Shown in pieces: positions 8,751-16,875 of a stretch of DNA of 37,459 nt (the stretch's first letter is position 1; every line of letters begins with the position of its first letter). A model generated the notes under the pieces. That model saw nothing but the letters and a program-made list of their open reading frames with translations, did not search any database and was not told where the DNA came from. Source of the stretch: Treponema sp. (GTDB lineage: Bacteria > Spirochaetota > Spirochaetia > Treponematales > Breznakiellaceae); NCBI GenBank assembly GCA_031265845.1, contig JAISCC010000024.1, forward strand, positions 1 through 37,459, read 5' to 3'. The position numbers and the translations under genes were made by a program.

Positions 8751-9334
8751 TCCTCCTTGTCATCTATTCCGGCGAGTGTTTTGATTTCATAAAATCTATC
8801 CTTTTTCGTCAGCGCCGCCTCGAACCCAGCCGGATTTTATGCCGTTTGTCGTTCCATCTATTTACGGCGTCCGCCGAGTGGGTGACAGCTCTTTTTCACC
8901 ATCCCCTCACATTTTTTCCTCACCGGGAAACACTTAATATTATACACCCTGTGATAATAATTATCAATAAATTTTTCAAAATTTTTGCAAGATTATGTAT
9001 ATACATTCCGAACGCAACGCGCGGCTTGCGAATCACAGGAATGCGAGCAAGTCCGCGAAAGTGTGGACGCAGTGATTCGTGGAAGGCGACGACGACAAAG
9101 CGTCGCGTAGAAACCCGCTTTGCGAAACTTTCACCTCTTTTATCAGAGCGTTCCTCGCCCCGAATCGTGAGGATATGAATATGCCTCTTGCCGGAATTTC
9201 GTGTGTATGATCCTGATCTTCATACGTCGCCGACCCGAGGGGTCGCGCCCGAAGGGTCGCAATAACCGGAACAGTATGCGGAATGACGCTCAATATTTTT
9301 GCAAAGCATTGACCTTGTTCCACTGTAAAATCTA
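8751..9334. other. Gene-free region with structured repeats
   Basis: No gene is recognisable in these 584 bases. At 9029-9079 the arms CGAATCAC and GTGATTCG enclose an inner GTCC/GGAC pairing, giving a long interrupted stem. At 9234-9261 two near-identical copies of CCCGARGGGTCGC follow each other. The 13-mer CCGAAGGGTCGCA at 9249-9261 recurs at 12376-12388, which suggests a dispersed intergenic repeat. Confidence 0.45.
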
Positions 9335-9363
9335 TTGACAAATATTAGATAGTAATATACATT
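9335..9363 (+). promoter_or_regulatory. Promoter of the alpha/beta hydrolase gene
   Basis: TTGACA at 9335-9340 is a perfect -35. The -10 is either TACATT (9358-9363, 17-bp spacer) or TATACA (9356-9361, 15-bp spacer). The start codon follows about 30 nt later. Confidence 0.5.
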
Positions 9364-9393
9364 CAAAACATTGATCGACACTTATAAGGAATT

Positions 9394-10362
9394 ATGATGA
9401 AAAACTCAGAATTAATTTTAAAAAATAATGATGAGCGCGTTATAGTGGCTCGTGACGCTGAAGGACGGTTTTTTAACAATTATAATTTGAAACCAATAAT
9501 GCATCATATATTATTAAAGCCGTTTAATATTCATATTCGTAGCGTCGAAATAGGCGCGGGAGAACCTGTCGTTATTATTCCTGGCAATACAGGAGATGGC
9601 TTTCCCTTTATTCCTCTCATATCTGAAATCAAAAATAAAAGAATAATCATCATCAATCGGCCTGGCGGAGGTTTAAGCGACGGCATGAATCATTCTAAAG
9701 TAAATATCAGAGAATTTGCTTGTCAAACTATTATAACTGTATTAGATTTCTTTAAAATAGGCAAAGCGTCAATAATCGCGCATTCAATAGGAGGGCACTG
9801 GGGACTATGGTTTGCCATGGATAAACCGGAGCGTGTTATTTCTCTTGCGTTGCTTGGCGTTCCCGGAAATATTCTTACCGCTTGTCCTCCATTCCTTCTA
9901 CGGCTTGCCTCTGTTCCAATATTTAATCGTTTGCTTTTTCTATTCATAACTTCAAAAACCAAAACAAAATCACTAAAATCTTTGACATTCATGGGACATT
10001 CTGAAGAAACGTTAAAAAATCTGCCTGATAACCTTGCGGAATGTTATTTTTATTTTCAGAAATTGCCATATTACAGCGTTTCAAGTTTAAGCCTTATGGA
10101 AAAAATCAATTGTTTGTCAGGTTCAAAACCTGAAATTAGAATTAGTGAAAATGAGTTGAAAAATATTGGAAAGAGGGTTTTATTAATTTGGGGTTCGAAT
10201 GATCCATTCGGAAAAGTTGAAACAGGGCGTAAAATCGCTCAATTATTGCCTATGGGCGAATTTCATGAAATATCAGGATGCGGACATTTGCCATGGCTTG
10301 ATGAACCAAAGAAATGCGCGGAATTGATAGTATCTTTTCTATCTGACAGAAAACAGAAATAA
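9394..10362 (+). CDS. Alpha/beta-fold hydrolase
   Basis: A 322-residue hydrolase of the alpha/beta fold without a signal peptide. It shows the oxyanion-side PGNTGDGF loop (64-70), the NRPGGGLSDG segment after strand 4, the nucleophile elbow AHSIGG (S131; first position Ala instead of the usual Gly), the acid in WGSNDPFG (D270) and the catalytic histidine in GCGHLPWLDEP (H298). Esterase, lipase or haloperoxidase-like specificity cannot be separated by eye. The RBS AAGGA lies just before two in-phase ATGs (9394 and 9397). The gene is visibly richer in A and T than the flanking housekeeping genes and stands alone next to a decayed nuclease gene, which fits recent acquisition. Confidence 0.85.
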   Translation: MMKNSELILKNNDERVIVARDAEGRFFNNYNLKPIMHHILLKPFNIHIRSVEIGAGEPVVIIPGNTGDGFPFIPLISEIKNKRIIIINRPGGGLSDGMNHSKVNIREFACQTIITVLDFFKIGKASIIAHSIGGHWGLWFAMDKPERVISLALLGVPGNILTACPPFLLRLASVPIFNRLLFLFITSKTKTKSLKSLTFMGHSEETLKNLPDNLAECYFYFQKLPYYSVSSLSLMEKINCLSGSKPEIRISENELKNIGKRVLLIWGSNDPFGKVETGRKIAQLLPMGEFHEISGCGHLPWLDEPKKCAELIVSFLSDRKQK

Positions 10363-10420
10363 AGAATCTCCGGGCAAAGTTGCGGGGTATTGAAGAATTT
10401 TCCTTGAAAAATATTCGCGT

Positions 10421-10582
10421 ATGTTAGAGGATGCCCCCCCCCCCCCCCACACACAAGAAAACAGGCTTGAAGACTATTACGCCCTCAAGAAAAGCGAAAT
10501 TTCCAATGAAAAAGCCGCCAAGCTGAAAAAAATGGCGGCGGAATTCCGCAAGCAGTTGACTATCGGGCTGCCAAACACATAA
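10421..10582 (+). CDS. Small ORF containing a 15-C tract
   Basis: From the ATG at 10421 a 53-codon frame runs MLEDAPPPPH, then RLEDYYALKKSEISNEKAAK and KMAAEFRKQL to a TAA at 10580. It crosses a homopolymer of 15 C (10434-10448) near the 5' end. The charged helical part looks like real coding sequence, but the product is not recognised and no good ribosome binding site is present. It may be a fragment of a larger gene, a phase-variable ORF, or, at the C tract, an assembly artefact. Confidence 0.3.
   Translation: MLEDAPPPPHTQENRLEDYYALKKSEISNEKAAKLKKMAAEFRKQLTIGLPNT
10434..10448 (+). repeat. Homopolymeric C15 tract
   Basis: Fifteen consecutive C residues followed by ACACACA. No comparable homopolymer occurs elsewhere in the window. 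Confidence 0.95.
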
Positions 10583-11325
10583 AGGCGAAGCGACATTTAA
10601 AAAACTTTGCCGGCAATTGGAAGCCAGGCAAGCAGCAGTAACACTTCACATGGCTTTTCCGCTGCACGCAAAATTTTACTTTATCGACAGTGAACTTGAA
10701 CGAAGTTTTTATTGCCAGCAGAACATTATTGAAAACTGGAACGTCCGTGAATTAAGACGGCAAAAATATTCCGGTCTGTTTCTGCGAACTGCCGCCTCAA
10801 AAGACAAAAAAGGCGCTGAAACTTGCCATAAAAGTCCAAATAATCGAAAATCATGATGACATTGTAAAAGATATATTTGTCTTTGAATTTTTGAAAATCC
10901 CTGAATCCTATCTAGTTTCAGAAAATGAATTTAAGACCCGTTTGATTGATAATATTCAAATCTTATTTTTGGAACTTGGCAAGGGATTTGCCTTTATAGT
11001 CCGTCAATACCGGATAGTTCTTAACAATACAGCGTATCGGGTTGATCTTGTTTTTTATCACCGGATGCTATTTTGTTCTTATTGATTCAAAAATAAATGA
11101 TGTAAAACATCAGAAAAAGATGAACTATTGGTAGAATACGCCGCCTACGGAACAAGCGGCCGGTCATTTGTTTCAAAACATCAGTTGTACTTGCCAAACA
11201 AAGAAAAACTGCGAGCCTTGCTCAATAATCAGTTGGAATATTTAAGCTTAAAGAAGATTAGAGACAAGAAAAAGTCTGCAAAACCAAGAAAGACAAACAC
11301 CAAAAGTAGATGCATCGGAATTTGA
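10583..11325 (+). pseudogene. Decayed YhcG-family (DUF1016) PD-(D/E)XK nuclease
   Basis: Pieces of one protein lie in different frames. First comes the N-terminal domain (FKKLCRQLEAR, then RSFYCQQNIIENWNVRELRR, near 10605-10775). A frame change near 10815 leads to the C-terminal nuclease domain (IVKDIFVFEFLKIPESYL, then FLELGKGFAFIVRQYRIVL and YRVDLVFYHRML, about 10850-11080). Another shift leads to the family's final SKHQLYLPNKEKLRALL (about 11170-11220). This order is that of YhcG/DUF1016 proteins, linked to restriction or mobile DNA. Part of the N-terminal domain between AFP and RSFY is deleted. The shifts near 10815 and 11085 and the stops around 11085-11120 make a functional product very unlikely. 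Confidence 0.75.
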
Positions 11326-11407
11326 GAGACGCTGTCTCGCAAATTTATCGGATTAAGAAAAGCCAATAATAAAACTGAAATCCTCTCATGCTTCAAATTC
11401 TTCAATT

Positions 11408-11443
11408 CCGCCGCTCCCCTCATCTTCGGAGCGGCGGCGTTTT
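11408..11443 (+). terminator. Strong hairpin, possible terminator
   Basis: CCGCCGCTCC (11408-11417) pairs perfectly with GGAGCGGCGG (11428-11437) over 10 bp, with a 10-nt loop, followed by CGTTTT. A second hairpin, GGCGGCG / CGCCGCC, lies at 11530-11548. The rest of 11326-11638 holds no gene I can see. Confidence 0.45.
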
Positions 11444-11638
11444 GGCGGCCCGAACAAGGACTTTGCGCATCATTGTACCGAAGGTATGCGACCAGGACCG
11501 GCAAAAATATGGGTGGAGTGAACCCCGGAGGCGGCGTTTGTCGCCGCCGGAGCGAAAACAGTCCTGTCATGCGCCATAAAATCCGCTACAATGTTCTACT
11601 CCGTAGACTGCGCGGCAACTTTCTTCATTCTGAATCCA

Positions 11639-12097
11639 TTACCTTTTTTTAAAGGATATTCCCGCTTTGACATAATTTGCATTAAACGACCAGCCTCCCT
11701 CTCCAAATATCCCAAATACTTCTCCAAAATAATACCGGACGCCTATATGTACCCCTACCTGTGGCACGAATAGTGGGAAAAAAAATGCATTCCATATACC
11801 AAGCGTTACGTTGGCATAAACGTCAAGGCCTTTGACGCCTAAATCAGGGTGGTACCCAACCCGCAGCGCATATTCGCCGACTAAAATTGGCGAAAATCCT
11901 AAACCCAGGGTCAACGGCAGTCCACCTAGACCCCATTCAAAATTTGCCCCTACATTGTTTAATGCAAAGCCGCCATATATATCGGCGGAAAAACTACGAG
12001 GACCTAATGTCGAATTGATTTTACCAAAATCAACCGCCGAAACGCCGTTTGCGACAATTGCCGCAAACATCATCGCTACAAATATTTTCTTTGCCAT
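11639..12097 (-). CDS. Small outer-membrane-type beta-barrel protein
   Basis: A 152-residue protein with a signal peptide (MFAAIVANGVSAVD). It is followed by glycine/aromatic-rich amphipathic strands: FSADIYGGFALNN, ANFEWGLGGLPLTLGLGF, EYALRVGYHPDLG, VYANVTLGIWNAFFF, VGVHIGVRYYFGE, and the C-terminal VKAGISFKKR. The pattern suits an 8-stranded surface barrel, and such small barrels are common in treponemes. Function unknown. AAGGAG lies 6 nt before the ATG. TATAAG sits only a few bases upstream of the RBS and TTGTCA partly overlaps that area, so promoter assignment is weak. It stands alone, downstream of the gene-poor AT-rich stretch 12100-12300. Confidence 0.65.
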   Translation of the reverse strand: MAKKIFVAMMFAAIVANGVSAVDFGKINSTLGPRSFSADIYGGFALNNVGANFEWGLGGLPLTLGLGFSPILVGEYALRVGYHPDLGVKGLDVYANVTLGIWNAFFFPLFVPQVGVHIGVRYYFGEVFGIFGEGGWSFNANYVKAGISFKKR

Positions 12098-12316
12098 TAT
12101 TTTCTCCTTATACTTGACAAAAAGTTAGGCATACATAGATTTTGCATGCCCAATCAAATTATAGAGGATTTCAAAGTTTATGTCAATATTATTTTACCTA
12201 TTTTCAGCGGTATGAATTCTTTTTATCGTATAAATTCCAGATTTTATGGCGCATAACTACCAATATACACTCTGCCCTATATATCCGCTTCGCGTCCCAC
12301 GACTCCATTCACCACA

Positions 12317-12361
12317 TTTGGGCGGCGTGAAACCCTATGGATTTCTATAACGCCGCCTAAA
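12317..12361. repeat. Inverted repeat, 11-bp arms
   Basis: TTTGGGCGGCG (12317-12327) pairs with CGCCGCCTAAA (12351-12361), with one G-T pair and a 23-nt loop. It lies in the 400-nt gene-free stretch 12100-12500, which otherwise shows only the 13-mer also found at 9249. Confidence 0.5.
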
Positions 12362-12459
12362 CGCGATATCCCTAACCGAAGGGTCGCATCGTTCCATGTG
12401 AGAGGCTCGCGTATAGCCCCGCTTGCGCCAAAGAAAAGAGTTAAACCCCCGCGTATTGC

Positions 12460-12499
12460 TATTGGAGAATGTTGAAATCATACCATCCATTCTCCAATA
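12460..12499 (-). terminator. 12-bp inverted repeat after the binding-protein gene
   Basis: TATTGGAGAATG (12460-12471) and CATTCTCCAATA (12488-12499) are perfect arms with a 16-nt loop. They start 4 nt beyond the stop of the ABC binding-protein gene on the minus strand. The position argues for a transcript end or 3'-stabilising hairpin. There is no clear T-run. Confidence 0.55.
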
Positions 12500-12503
12500 T
12501 CCA

Positions 12504-13337
12504 CTATTTTACTACGCCGTTTTCCACTACAACGGCTTCTGGATCCACCTTGTCGCCATACACCGGTTCAAGCGTCGCCTTATAAGCCTTGTGGAAGAAA
12601 TCGGCTTCAAGAACGGTTGCTATCTCGTTATTGAGCCAATCAAGCAACGCCTTGTTTCCCTTCTGAACTGCGGGAGCGATTGTGTCAAGGCTACCGATGG
12701 AGTCAATGCCCACACTGAAACCCGGATTTTGGATCGCCCACGCGAACACAAAGGTGTTGTCATGCGCAAGCGCGTCTCCGCGCCCGTCTTTGAGCGCGTT
12801 CAAAGCCTCGGTGTTCTGGTCAAAAGCAAGCAATGTGATGTTGGGGTGATTTTTTGTGAAGTACAGCTCTGCGGTGGTGCCTTTGTCAACAATCAGCGTT
12901 TTTCCCTCAAGTTGGGAAATGTCGGTGATCGGCGCGGAATCCGGCGATACGATGCCAAGCGCGACCTTCATATAGGGCTTTGCGAAGTCAACGACCTGAC
13001 TGCGTTCCGGCGTCACCGTGAAATTAGCGAGAATAATGTCAACCTTATTCGATTGCAGGTACTCAACGCGGCTTGCGGCTTCAACCGGCACGAGATCGAC
13101 GGCGTTTTCATTTCCAAATAGATCCTTGGCGATGCGATGCGCAAAATACACATCGTAGCCCTGATACACGCCATTTTCGTCTACATAGCCGAATGGAGCT
13201 TTGTCGGTGAATACGCCGATGCGGATTTTACCCGCTTTTTTGAGCTTCTCCAAAGTCGACGCGTCATCATTATTCCCACGCGCAAAAGCGGAAACTGCCA
13301 TTCCAAATGCCAGCAACAATAAAACCAGCTTTTTCAT
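12504..13337 (-). CDS. Polar amino-acid ABC transporter substrate-binding protein
   Basis: A 277-residue periplasmic binding protein (SBP_bac_3 type). Signal peptide MKKLVLLLLAFGMAVSAFAR; there is no lipobox cysteine, so it is either soluble or retained in another way. The mature protein starts with LKKAGKIRIGVFTDKAPFGY and carries GYDVYFAHRIAKDL, VDIILANFTVTPERSQVVDF, the LIVDKGTTAELYF segment and a DALAHDN motif, in the arrangement of PEB1a/GlnH-like proteins that bind aspartate, glutamate, glutamine or cystine. Exact specificity cannot be assigned. It is the last gene of the importer operon, 104 nt after the ATPase gene. A hairpin and a TATATA-rich stretch in that gap suggest extra expression of the binding protein. 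RBS AGGAGGG precedes the ATG. Confidence 0.9.
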   Translation of the reverse strand: MKKLVLLLLAFGMAVSAFARGNNDDASTLEKLKKAGKIRIGVFTDKAPFGYVDENGVYQGYDVYFAHRIAKDLFGNENAVDLVPVEAASRVEYLQSNKVDIILANFTVTPERSQVVDFAKPYMKVALGIVSPDSAPITDISQLEGKTLIVDKGTTAELYFTKNHPNITLLAFDQNTEALNALKDGRGDALAHDNTFVFAWAIQNPGFSVGIDSIGSLDTIAPAVQKGNKALLDWLNNEIATVLEADFFHKAYKATLEPVYGDKVDPEAVVVENGVVK

Positions 13338-13367
13338 CTTGTCCCTCCTATGGACACACTATATATA

Positions 13368-13390
13368 AAATAGAGTTAAACTCTCTATTT
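13368..13390 (-). promoter_or_regulatory. Intercistronic hairpin ahead of the binding-protein gene
   Basis: AAATAGAG (13368-13375) pairs with CTCTATTT (13383-13390), loop 7 nt. On the minus strand it is followed by TTTATATATAG and then the RBS. It may be an attenuator or RNA-processing site separating ATPase and binding-protein expression, or mark a secondary promoter (TATATA). Confidence 0.4.
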
Positions 13391-13441
13391 ACTATGTTTT
13401 ACGGGTCGACAACCCTCGCTTCGGATGGTTCCCTTCCTTAA

Positions 13442-14203
13442 TCAGCCAAACTCAAAAATATTCAGAAATTTTTTCGCCCGTTCCGTAGACGGCTGGGTAA
13501 AAAACTGGCGCGGTTCGTTTTCCTCAACGATTTCACCGGCGTCTATGAAAATGATCCGGTCCGCAACGGAACGCGCAAACTGTATCTCGTGCGTAACAAT
13601 CACCATAGTCATGCCGCTCTTTGCAAGGTTGAGCATGACATCAAGCGCTTCGCGCACCATTTCCGGATCGAGCGCGGCGGTAACTTCGTCAAACAGCATG
13701 ATTTCAGGCTGCATAACGAGAGCGCGCGCTATGGCGGCCCGCTGTTTCTGCCCGCCAGAAAGTTGCCTGGGATAGGCGTCCTTTTTCTCAAGCAAGCCCA
13801 CACGCTCCAGCAATGCCTTCGCCGCTGTTCCAGCTTCTTTTTTGGAACGCCGCTGAACCTTGAGGGGCCCTAATGTGATGTTTTCCAGCACGGTCATGTG
13901 CGGGAAAAGCTCATAATTCTGAAACACCATGCCGACATTTTGCCTGATTTCACGCCAGTCCACACCCTCTTGGGTTATTACCCTGCCGTTCAGTTTGATT
14001 TCGCCCGACTGGATGCGCTCAAGTCCGTTCATACAACGCAGAAGCGTGCTTTTTCCGCAGCCAGAAGGTCCCAATATGACCAACACCTCCTGCTTATGCA
14101 ACTTCAAAGACAGATCTTTGAGAACCGGCGCGTCCATGCTCTCAAATTTTTTATAAAGATGGTTTATCTCAAGCAGGATTTCTTCGTTGATTAGCTTTGC
14201 CAT
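13442..14203 (-). CDS. Polar amino-acid ABC transporter ATP-binding protein (GlnQ-like)
   Basis: A 253-residue ATPase energising the neighbouring permeases. Walker A GPSGCGKST, Q-loop VFQNYELFPH, signature LSGGQKQRAAIARAL, Walker B IMLFDEVTAALD (the DE-VTAALDPE form typical of polar amino-acid uptake ATPases) and switch histidine VIVTHE. I start at the ATG at 14203 (MAKLINEE), which has GGAG 6 nt upstream and overlaps the upstream permease stop by 13 nt. The frame is open further but would add a run of hydrophobic residues foreign to this family. Confidence 0.92.
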   Translation of the reverse strand: MAKLINEEILLEINHLYKKFESMDAPVLKDLSLKLHKQEVLVILGPSGCGKSTLLRCMNGLERIQSGEIKLNGRVITQEGVDWREIRQNVGMVFQNYELFPHMTVLENITLGPLKVQRRSKKEAGTAAKALLERVGLLEKKDAYPRQLSGGQKQRAAIARALVMQPEIMLFDEVTAALDPEMVREALDVMLNLAKSGMTMVIVTHEIQFARSVADRIIFIDAGEIVEENEPRQFFTQPSTERAKKFLNIFEFG

Positions 14204-14868
14204 TTCCGCTCCAGCCGCTTTGAAAGATGCGATACGGGCATACAAAGCATGAAATAAAAGAAGAAAATAAGCGCATACACCCATAACGACGCGCTCGGAC
14301 TTTTCAAAAAATTCGCCTCAATAATCTGTTGCCCGACCTTCAACACCTCGACAACGCCGATAAGCGTTACAAGCGATGTCGTCTTTATCATGCGGGTCGT
14401 CAGGTTGATTGCGCCGGGCGTCAGACGGCGCACGGCCTGCGGAATGACGACGTACCGGTAAAGCTGAACGTTCGTAAGTCCAAGCGCAAAGGCGCTTTCG
14501 TATTGATGATGAGAAATGCTGGTAATGGACCCGCGCACCAGGTCTCCCATTTCAGCGGTTCCCCACAGGGTAAACACAAGGATGGACGCCGCTTCGCCGC
14601 TCAGGTTGATGTGAAAGTTGCGGGCAAGCCCGAAGTAAAACAGGAAAAGCCATACCAAAACCGGAATGATCCGCACCGCTTCAAGATAAGCGCGGCACAG
14701 GAAGCGCATAATCTTATTCTTGTTTGTCATCAGAACGCCGAAAAAAACGCCCAATATGACGGAAAAAAACACCGACACAAGCGCGATTCGCGCCGTAACC
14801 CACAGCCCCAGAAGAAGACGCTGGAAATTGCTGCCTTCAATAAGAACGCTAACGCCCAAATCCCGCAA
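14191..14868 (-). CDS. Polar amino-acid ABC transporter permease (second)
   Basis: HisM/GlnP-type inner-membrane permease with five likely membrane segments. It has the coupling EAA-like loop QYESAFALGLTNVQLYRYVVIPQAVRRLTPG that contacts the ATPase. Start choice: the frame opens with a TTG at 14886, but that codon is immediately followed by AAAGGAGGG, which is the ribosome binding site itself. The next TTG (14868) lies 7 nt downstream of it, giving 225 residues (LRDLGVSV start) and a 20-nt overlap with the preceding permease gene. With its partner it forms the membrane heterodimer of the importer. Confidence 0.88.
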   Translation of the reverse strand: MRDLGVSVLIEGSNFQRLLLGLWVTARIALVSVFFSVILGVFFGVLMTNKNKIMRFLCRAYLEAVRIIPVLVWLFLFYFGLARNFHINLSGEAASILVFTLWGTAEMGDLVRGSITSISHHQYESAFALGLTNVQLYRYVVIPQAVRRLTPGAINLTTRMIKTTSLVTLIGVVEVLKVGQQIIEANFLKSPSASLWVYALIFFFYFMLCMPVSHLSKRLERKWQS

Positions 14869-15508
14869 AGCGGACCCTCCTTTCAACGATATATAATAGA
14901 ATGGAAACAGGCGACAACACGATAAGATATGCGACTACCAGCATAAGCAACGCCTCATTGGTCTTGTAATACAAGCCGATAAGGTCTTTCGCCACATACA
15001 TCAAATCTGCGAGCGCGACGACGCTTACGACGCTGGTTTCTTTGAGCAGGAAGATGACGTTTGCGCCGAGGCTCGGAACGCTCACCGCAAGCGCCTGCGG
15101 CAGAATCACATAACGGACGAGCTGCGGATATGAAAGCCCTATGGAAAGCCCTGCTTCTATCTGCGCCTTGCCTATAGCCTCAAGCCCGCCCCTGAAGGAT
15201 TCCGCCATATACGAGCCGCCAAGGAAGCTCAGCCCGATAACCGCGCATGTCCATGATTCAAACTTTACGCCGATACGGGACAGCCCAAAATACAAAAAGA
15301 AAAGCTGGATCATGAGCGGCGTGTTTCTGGAAAGCTCAATGTACGCAGCGGTGATATACTTTAGAATGGGCGCGTCGAAATAGCGGACGACCGCGCAAAA
15401 CAACCCGATAATGAGGGAAAAGAACGATCCCCAGAAACATAATTTTAGTACAAGCCACAACGCTTTGCCATAGAGAGGCGAAAACTGTCCGATAAATGCT
15501 ATATCCAT
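14849..15508 (-). CDS. Polar amino-acid ABC transporter permease (first)
   Basis: A 219-residue HisQ/GlnP-type permease, first gene of the four-gene importer operon. Motifs: the N-terminal membrane segments, ELSRNTPLMIQLFFLYFGLS (the conserved R-TP-L motif) and the coupling loop QIEAGLSIGLSYPQLVRYVILPQAL followed by NVIFLLKETSVVSV. Its 3' end contains the Shine-Dalgarno of the next gene. The start at 15508 has only a weak RBS (AGG). Operon order here is permease, permease, ATPase, binding protein. Confidence 0.92.
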   Translation of the reverse strand: MDIAFIGQFSPLYGKALWLVLKLCFWGSFFSLIIGLFCAVVRYFDAPILKYITAAYIELSRNTPLMIQLFFLYFGLSRIGVKFESWTCAVIGLSFLGGSYMAESFRGGLEAIGKAQIEAGLSIGLSYPQLVRYVILPQALAVSVPSLGANVIFLLKETSVVSVVALADLMYVAKDLIGLYYKTNEALLMLVVAYLIVLSPVSILLYIVERRVRFAGFGR

Positions 15509-15543
15509 AATAACCTATTAAATTAATGATAATTATAGGATAT

Positions 15544-15572
15544 ACTTTACCAAAAAGACTCTTTCTTGTCAA
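15544..15572 (-). promoter_or_regulatory. Promoter of the amino-acid ABC importer operon
   Basis: On the minus strand TTGACA (15567-15572), 17-bp spacer, TAAAGT (15544-15549). A second -10-like TATAAT occurs closer to the gene. The leader is about 30 nt. Confidence 0.6.
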
Positions 15573-15816
15573 GAGAGAAATGTGAATTTGCGAATAGTTT
15601 TTCAATTTTAACAGACGCCCTGGCGCACCCGCCATCTTGTTCAAGAAAAATGCTGAAAGACTCGCTCTTACATTTCTTTATAAGAAGGCGGTATATTGAC
15701 TTTATGCAGAATATAAAACGTTCCTTTGACAGTTTGTATCGGGCGTCCACTCTTTCGCTCTTGTTATGGCGTACGGAATCCAGAAACTCGCCCTTTAGAC
15801 CGCCCCGCGCCGGGCG

Positions 15817-16008
15817 TTGCGCCGGATGCTCAGTCCAATCCCCGGTATACCGGGAACGGCGCCCCTCCTTGATAAGGCGTTGTCAGATATAGCGGCGGAC
15901 TACAAAGAAAATCTGTCGGCAAACGCCAGAATCGCGCTCATCAAGTTCGAGTCGGAAACGCGGCAGATATTCGGTTATATGATGTTGCGTGTTTTAAGGG
16001 TCTCATGA
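15817..16008 (+). pseudogene. Remnant of a CsgG/LpoB-like lipoprotein N-terminus
   Basis: A 63-codon frame contains TAPLLDKALSDIAADYKENL, ARIALIKFESETRQIFGYMM and then a stop. This is the pattern with which CsgG-like penicillin-binding-protein activators of treponemes begin their mature domain (LD-AL--IA----NL--N-RIA---FES-T---S-YM). The signal peptide is not in frame and everything after the first 40 domain residues is missing, so it is at best a truncated relic. The perfect palindrome CCCGGTATACCGGG lies at 15841-15854, inside the 5' part. Family assignment is from memory of the pattern and moderate. The rest of 15573-15816 shows nothing recognisable. Confidence 0.35.
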
Positions 16009-16051
16009 AGTTCCACTATACAAAAGCGGACAGTTTTGACAGCAAACGTCC

Positions 16052-16080
16052 TTTACGAAAGGTCTGATTTTTGCTATATT
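16052..16080 (+). promoter_or_regulatory. Promoter of the first PD-(D/E)XK-like gene
   Basis: TTTACG (16052-16057), 17-bp spacer, TATATT (16075-16080); the ATG is 23 nt downstream. Confidence 0.45.
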
Positions 16081-16103
16081 TAAGACATGTACCGGAGGAC
16101 GCC

Positions 16104-16736
16104 ATGCCAGTAATGAAAACGTACATTAGAAAGACCGCAAAAGCCGCTATGAAGACCGCCCAAAAAACGGCTAAAAAGACGACGTTTGAAAACCGCTGGA
16201 CGGCTGTAGAAAGAGGTTTTGTAGAGATTCAAAAAGCCCACAAGGAGACCGAAAAAACGCTTAATGCTCTTGGTATTAGCCACAAGGAGACCGAAAAAAC
16301 GCTCAATAAAGCCATTGGCGGACTCAGTAACACGATGGGATCGCTGGTTGAGCATTTTATGACTGCCGGGCTGCCTCAGAAATTTAAACAATTCGGCTTT
16401 ACTTTTAACAGGGTAGCCACCGTAAAATGGGCTGACGGCGAGAACAACATTTATACGGAAATCGACGGACTTCTGGAAAATGGCAGTCAAGCGATGGTTG
16501 TTGAGGTAAAAACAACCTTGCGGAATGAAGATGTGGACGACCATCTGGCTCGCATGGAAAAAGTCCGCAAATACGCCGACCTGCACGGCGACAAGCGGGA
16601 TTTTCTGGGCGCAATAGCCGCCGCGATTGTCGATAAAAGTTCCAGAGAGTACGCCTTGAAAAAAGGATTTTATGTTATCGAACCTGCCGGCGAAGATGTA
16701 AAAATAACGAAACCTGTTTCTGAAAAAGTTTGGTAA
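16104..16736 (+). CDS. Coiled-coil protein with PD-(D/E)XK-like nuclease domain (copy 1)
   Basis: A 210-residue protein. Residues 1-30 are lysine/alanine/threonine-rich and basic. Residues 31-75 form a coiled coil with two copies of HKETEKTLN. The C-terminal domain carries the PD-(D/E)XK signature: TEID (D121), 13 residues, then EVK (E134, K136) in YTEIDGLLENG and AMVVEVKTT, followed by DDHLARMEKVRKYADLHGD and GFYVIEPAGEDVKI. This architecture resembles the DUF3782-type coiled-coil/nuclease-like families, whose role is not established. Start: GGAGG, 5-nt spacer, ATG at 16104, so the 11 codons upstream are excluded. A paralogue with the same layout lies at 20524-21174. Confidence 0.7.
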   Translation: MPVMKTYIRKTAKAAMKTAQKTAKKTTFENRWTAVERGFVEIQKAHKETEKTLNALGISHKETEKTLNKAIGGLSNTMGSLVEHFMTAGLPQKFKQFGFTFNRVATVKWADGENNIYTEIDGLLENGSQAMVVEVKTTLRNEDVDDHLARMEKVRKYADLHGDKRDFLGAIAAAIVDKSSREYALKKGFYVIEPAGEDVKITKPVSEKVW

Positions 16737-16834
16737 GAAACAACCAGTATATGGCGGGCCGTTGCGCAACAGACAGTTTTTTTGTCATAGCGATTCCTCC
16801 GCTCGCAAGCGTTTTTTATGGGGAGCGTGGAATA

Positions 16835-16863
16835 TTGACAAAGCGGCGAATTCTTACTAGAAT
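16835..16863 (+). promoter_or_regulatory. tRNA-Leu promoter
   Basis: TTGACA (16835-16840), 17-bp spacer, TAGAAT (16858-16863), 12 nt before the tRNA 5' end: a near-consensus strong promoter. Confidence 0.75.
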
Positions 16864-16875
16864 AATATACAGCGA

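Noticed and set aside
8846-9178. 110-codon plus-strand frame before the hydrolase gene
   Set aside because: No RBS and no domain; it runs through the GC-rich repeat block and its residue use is not protein-like.
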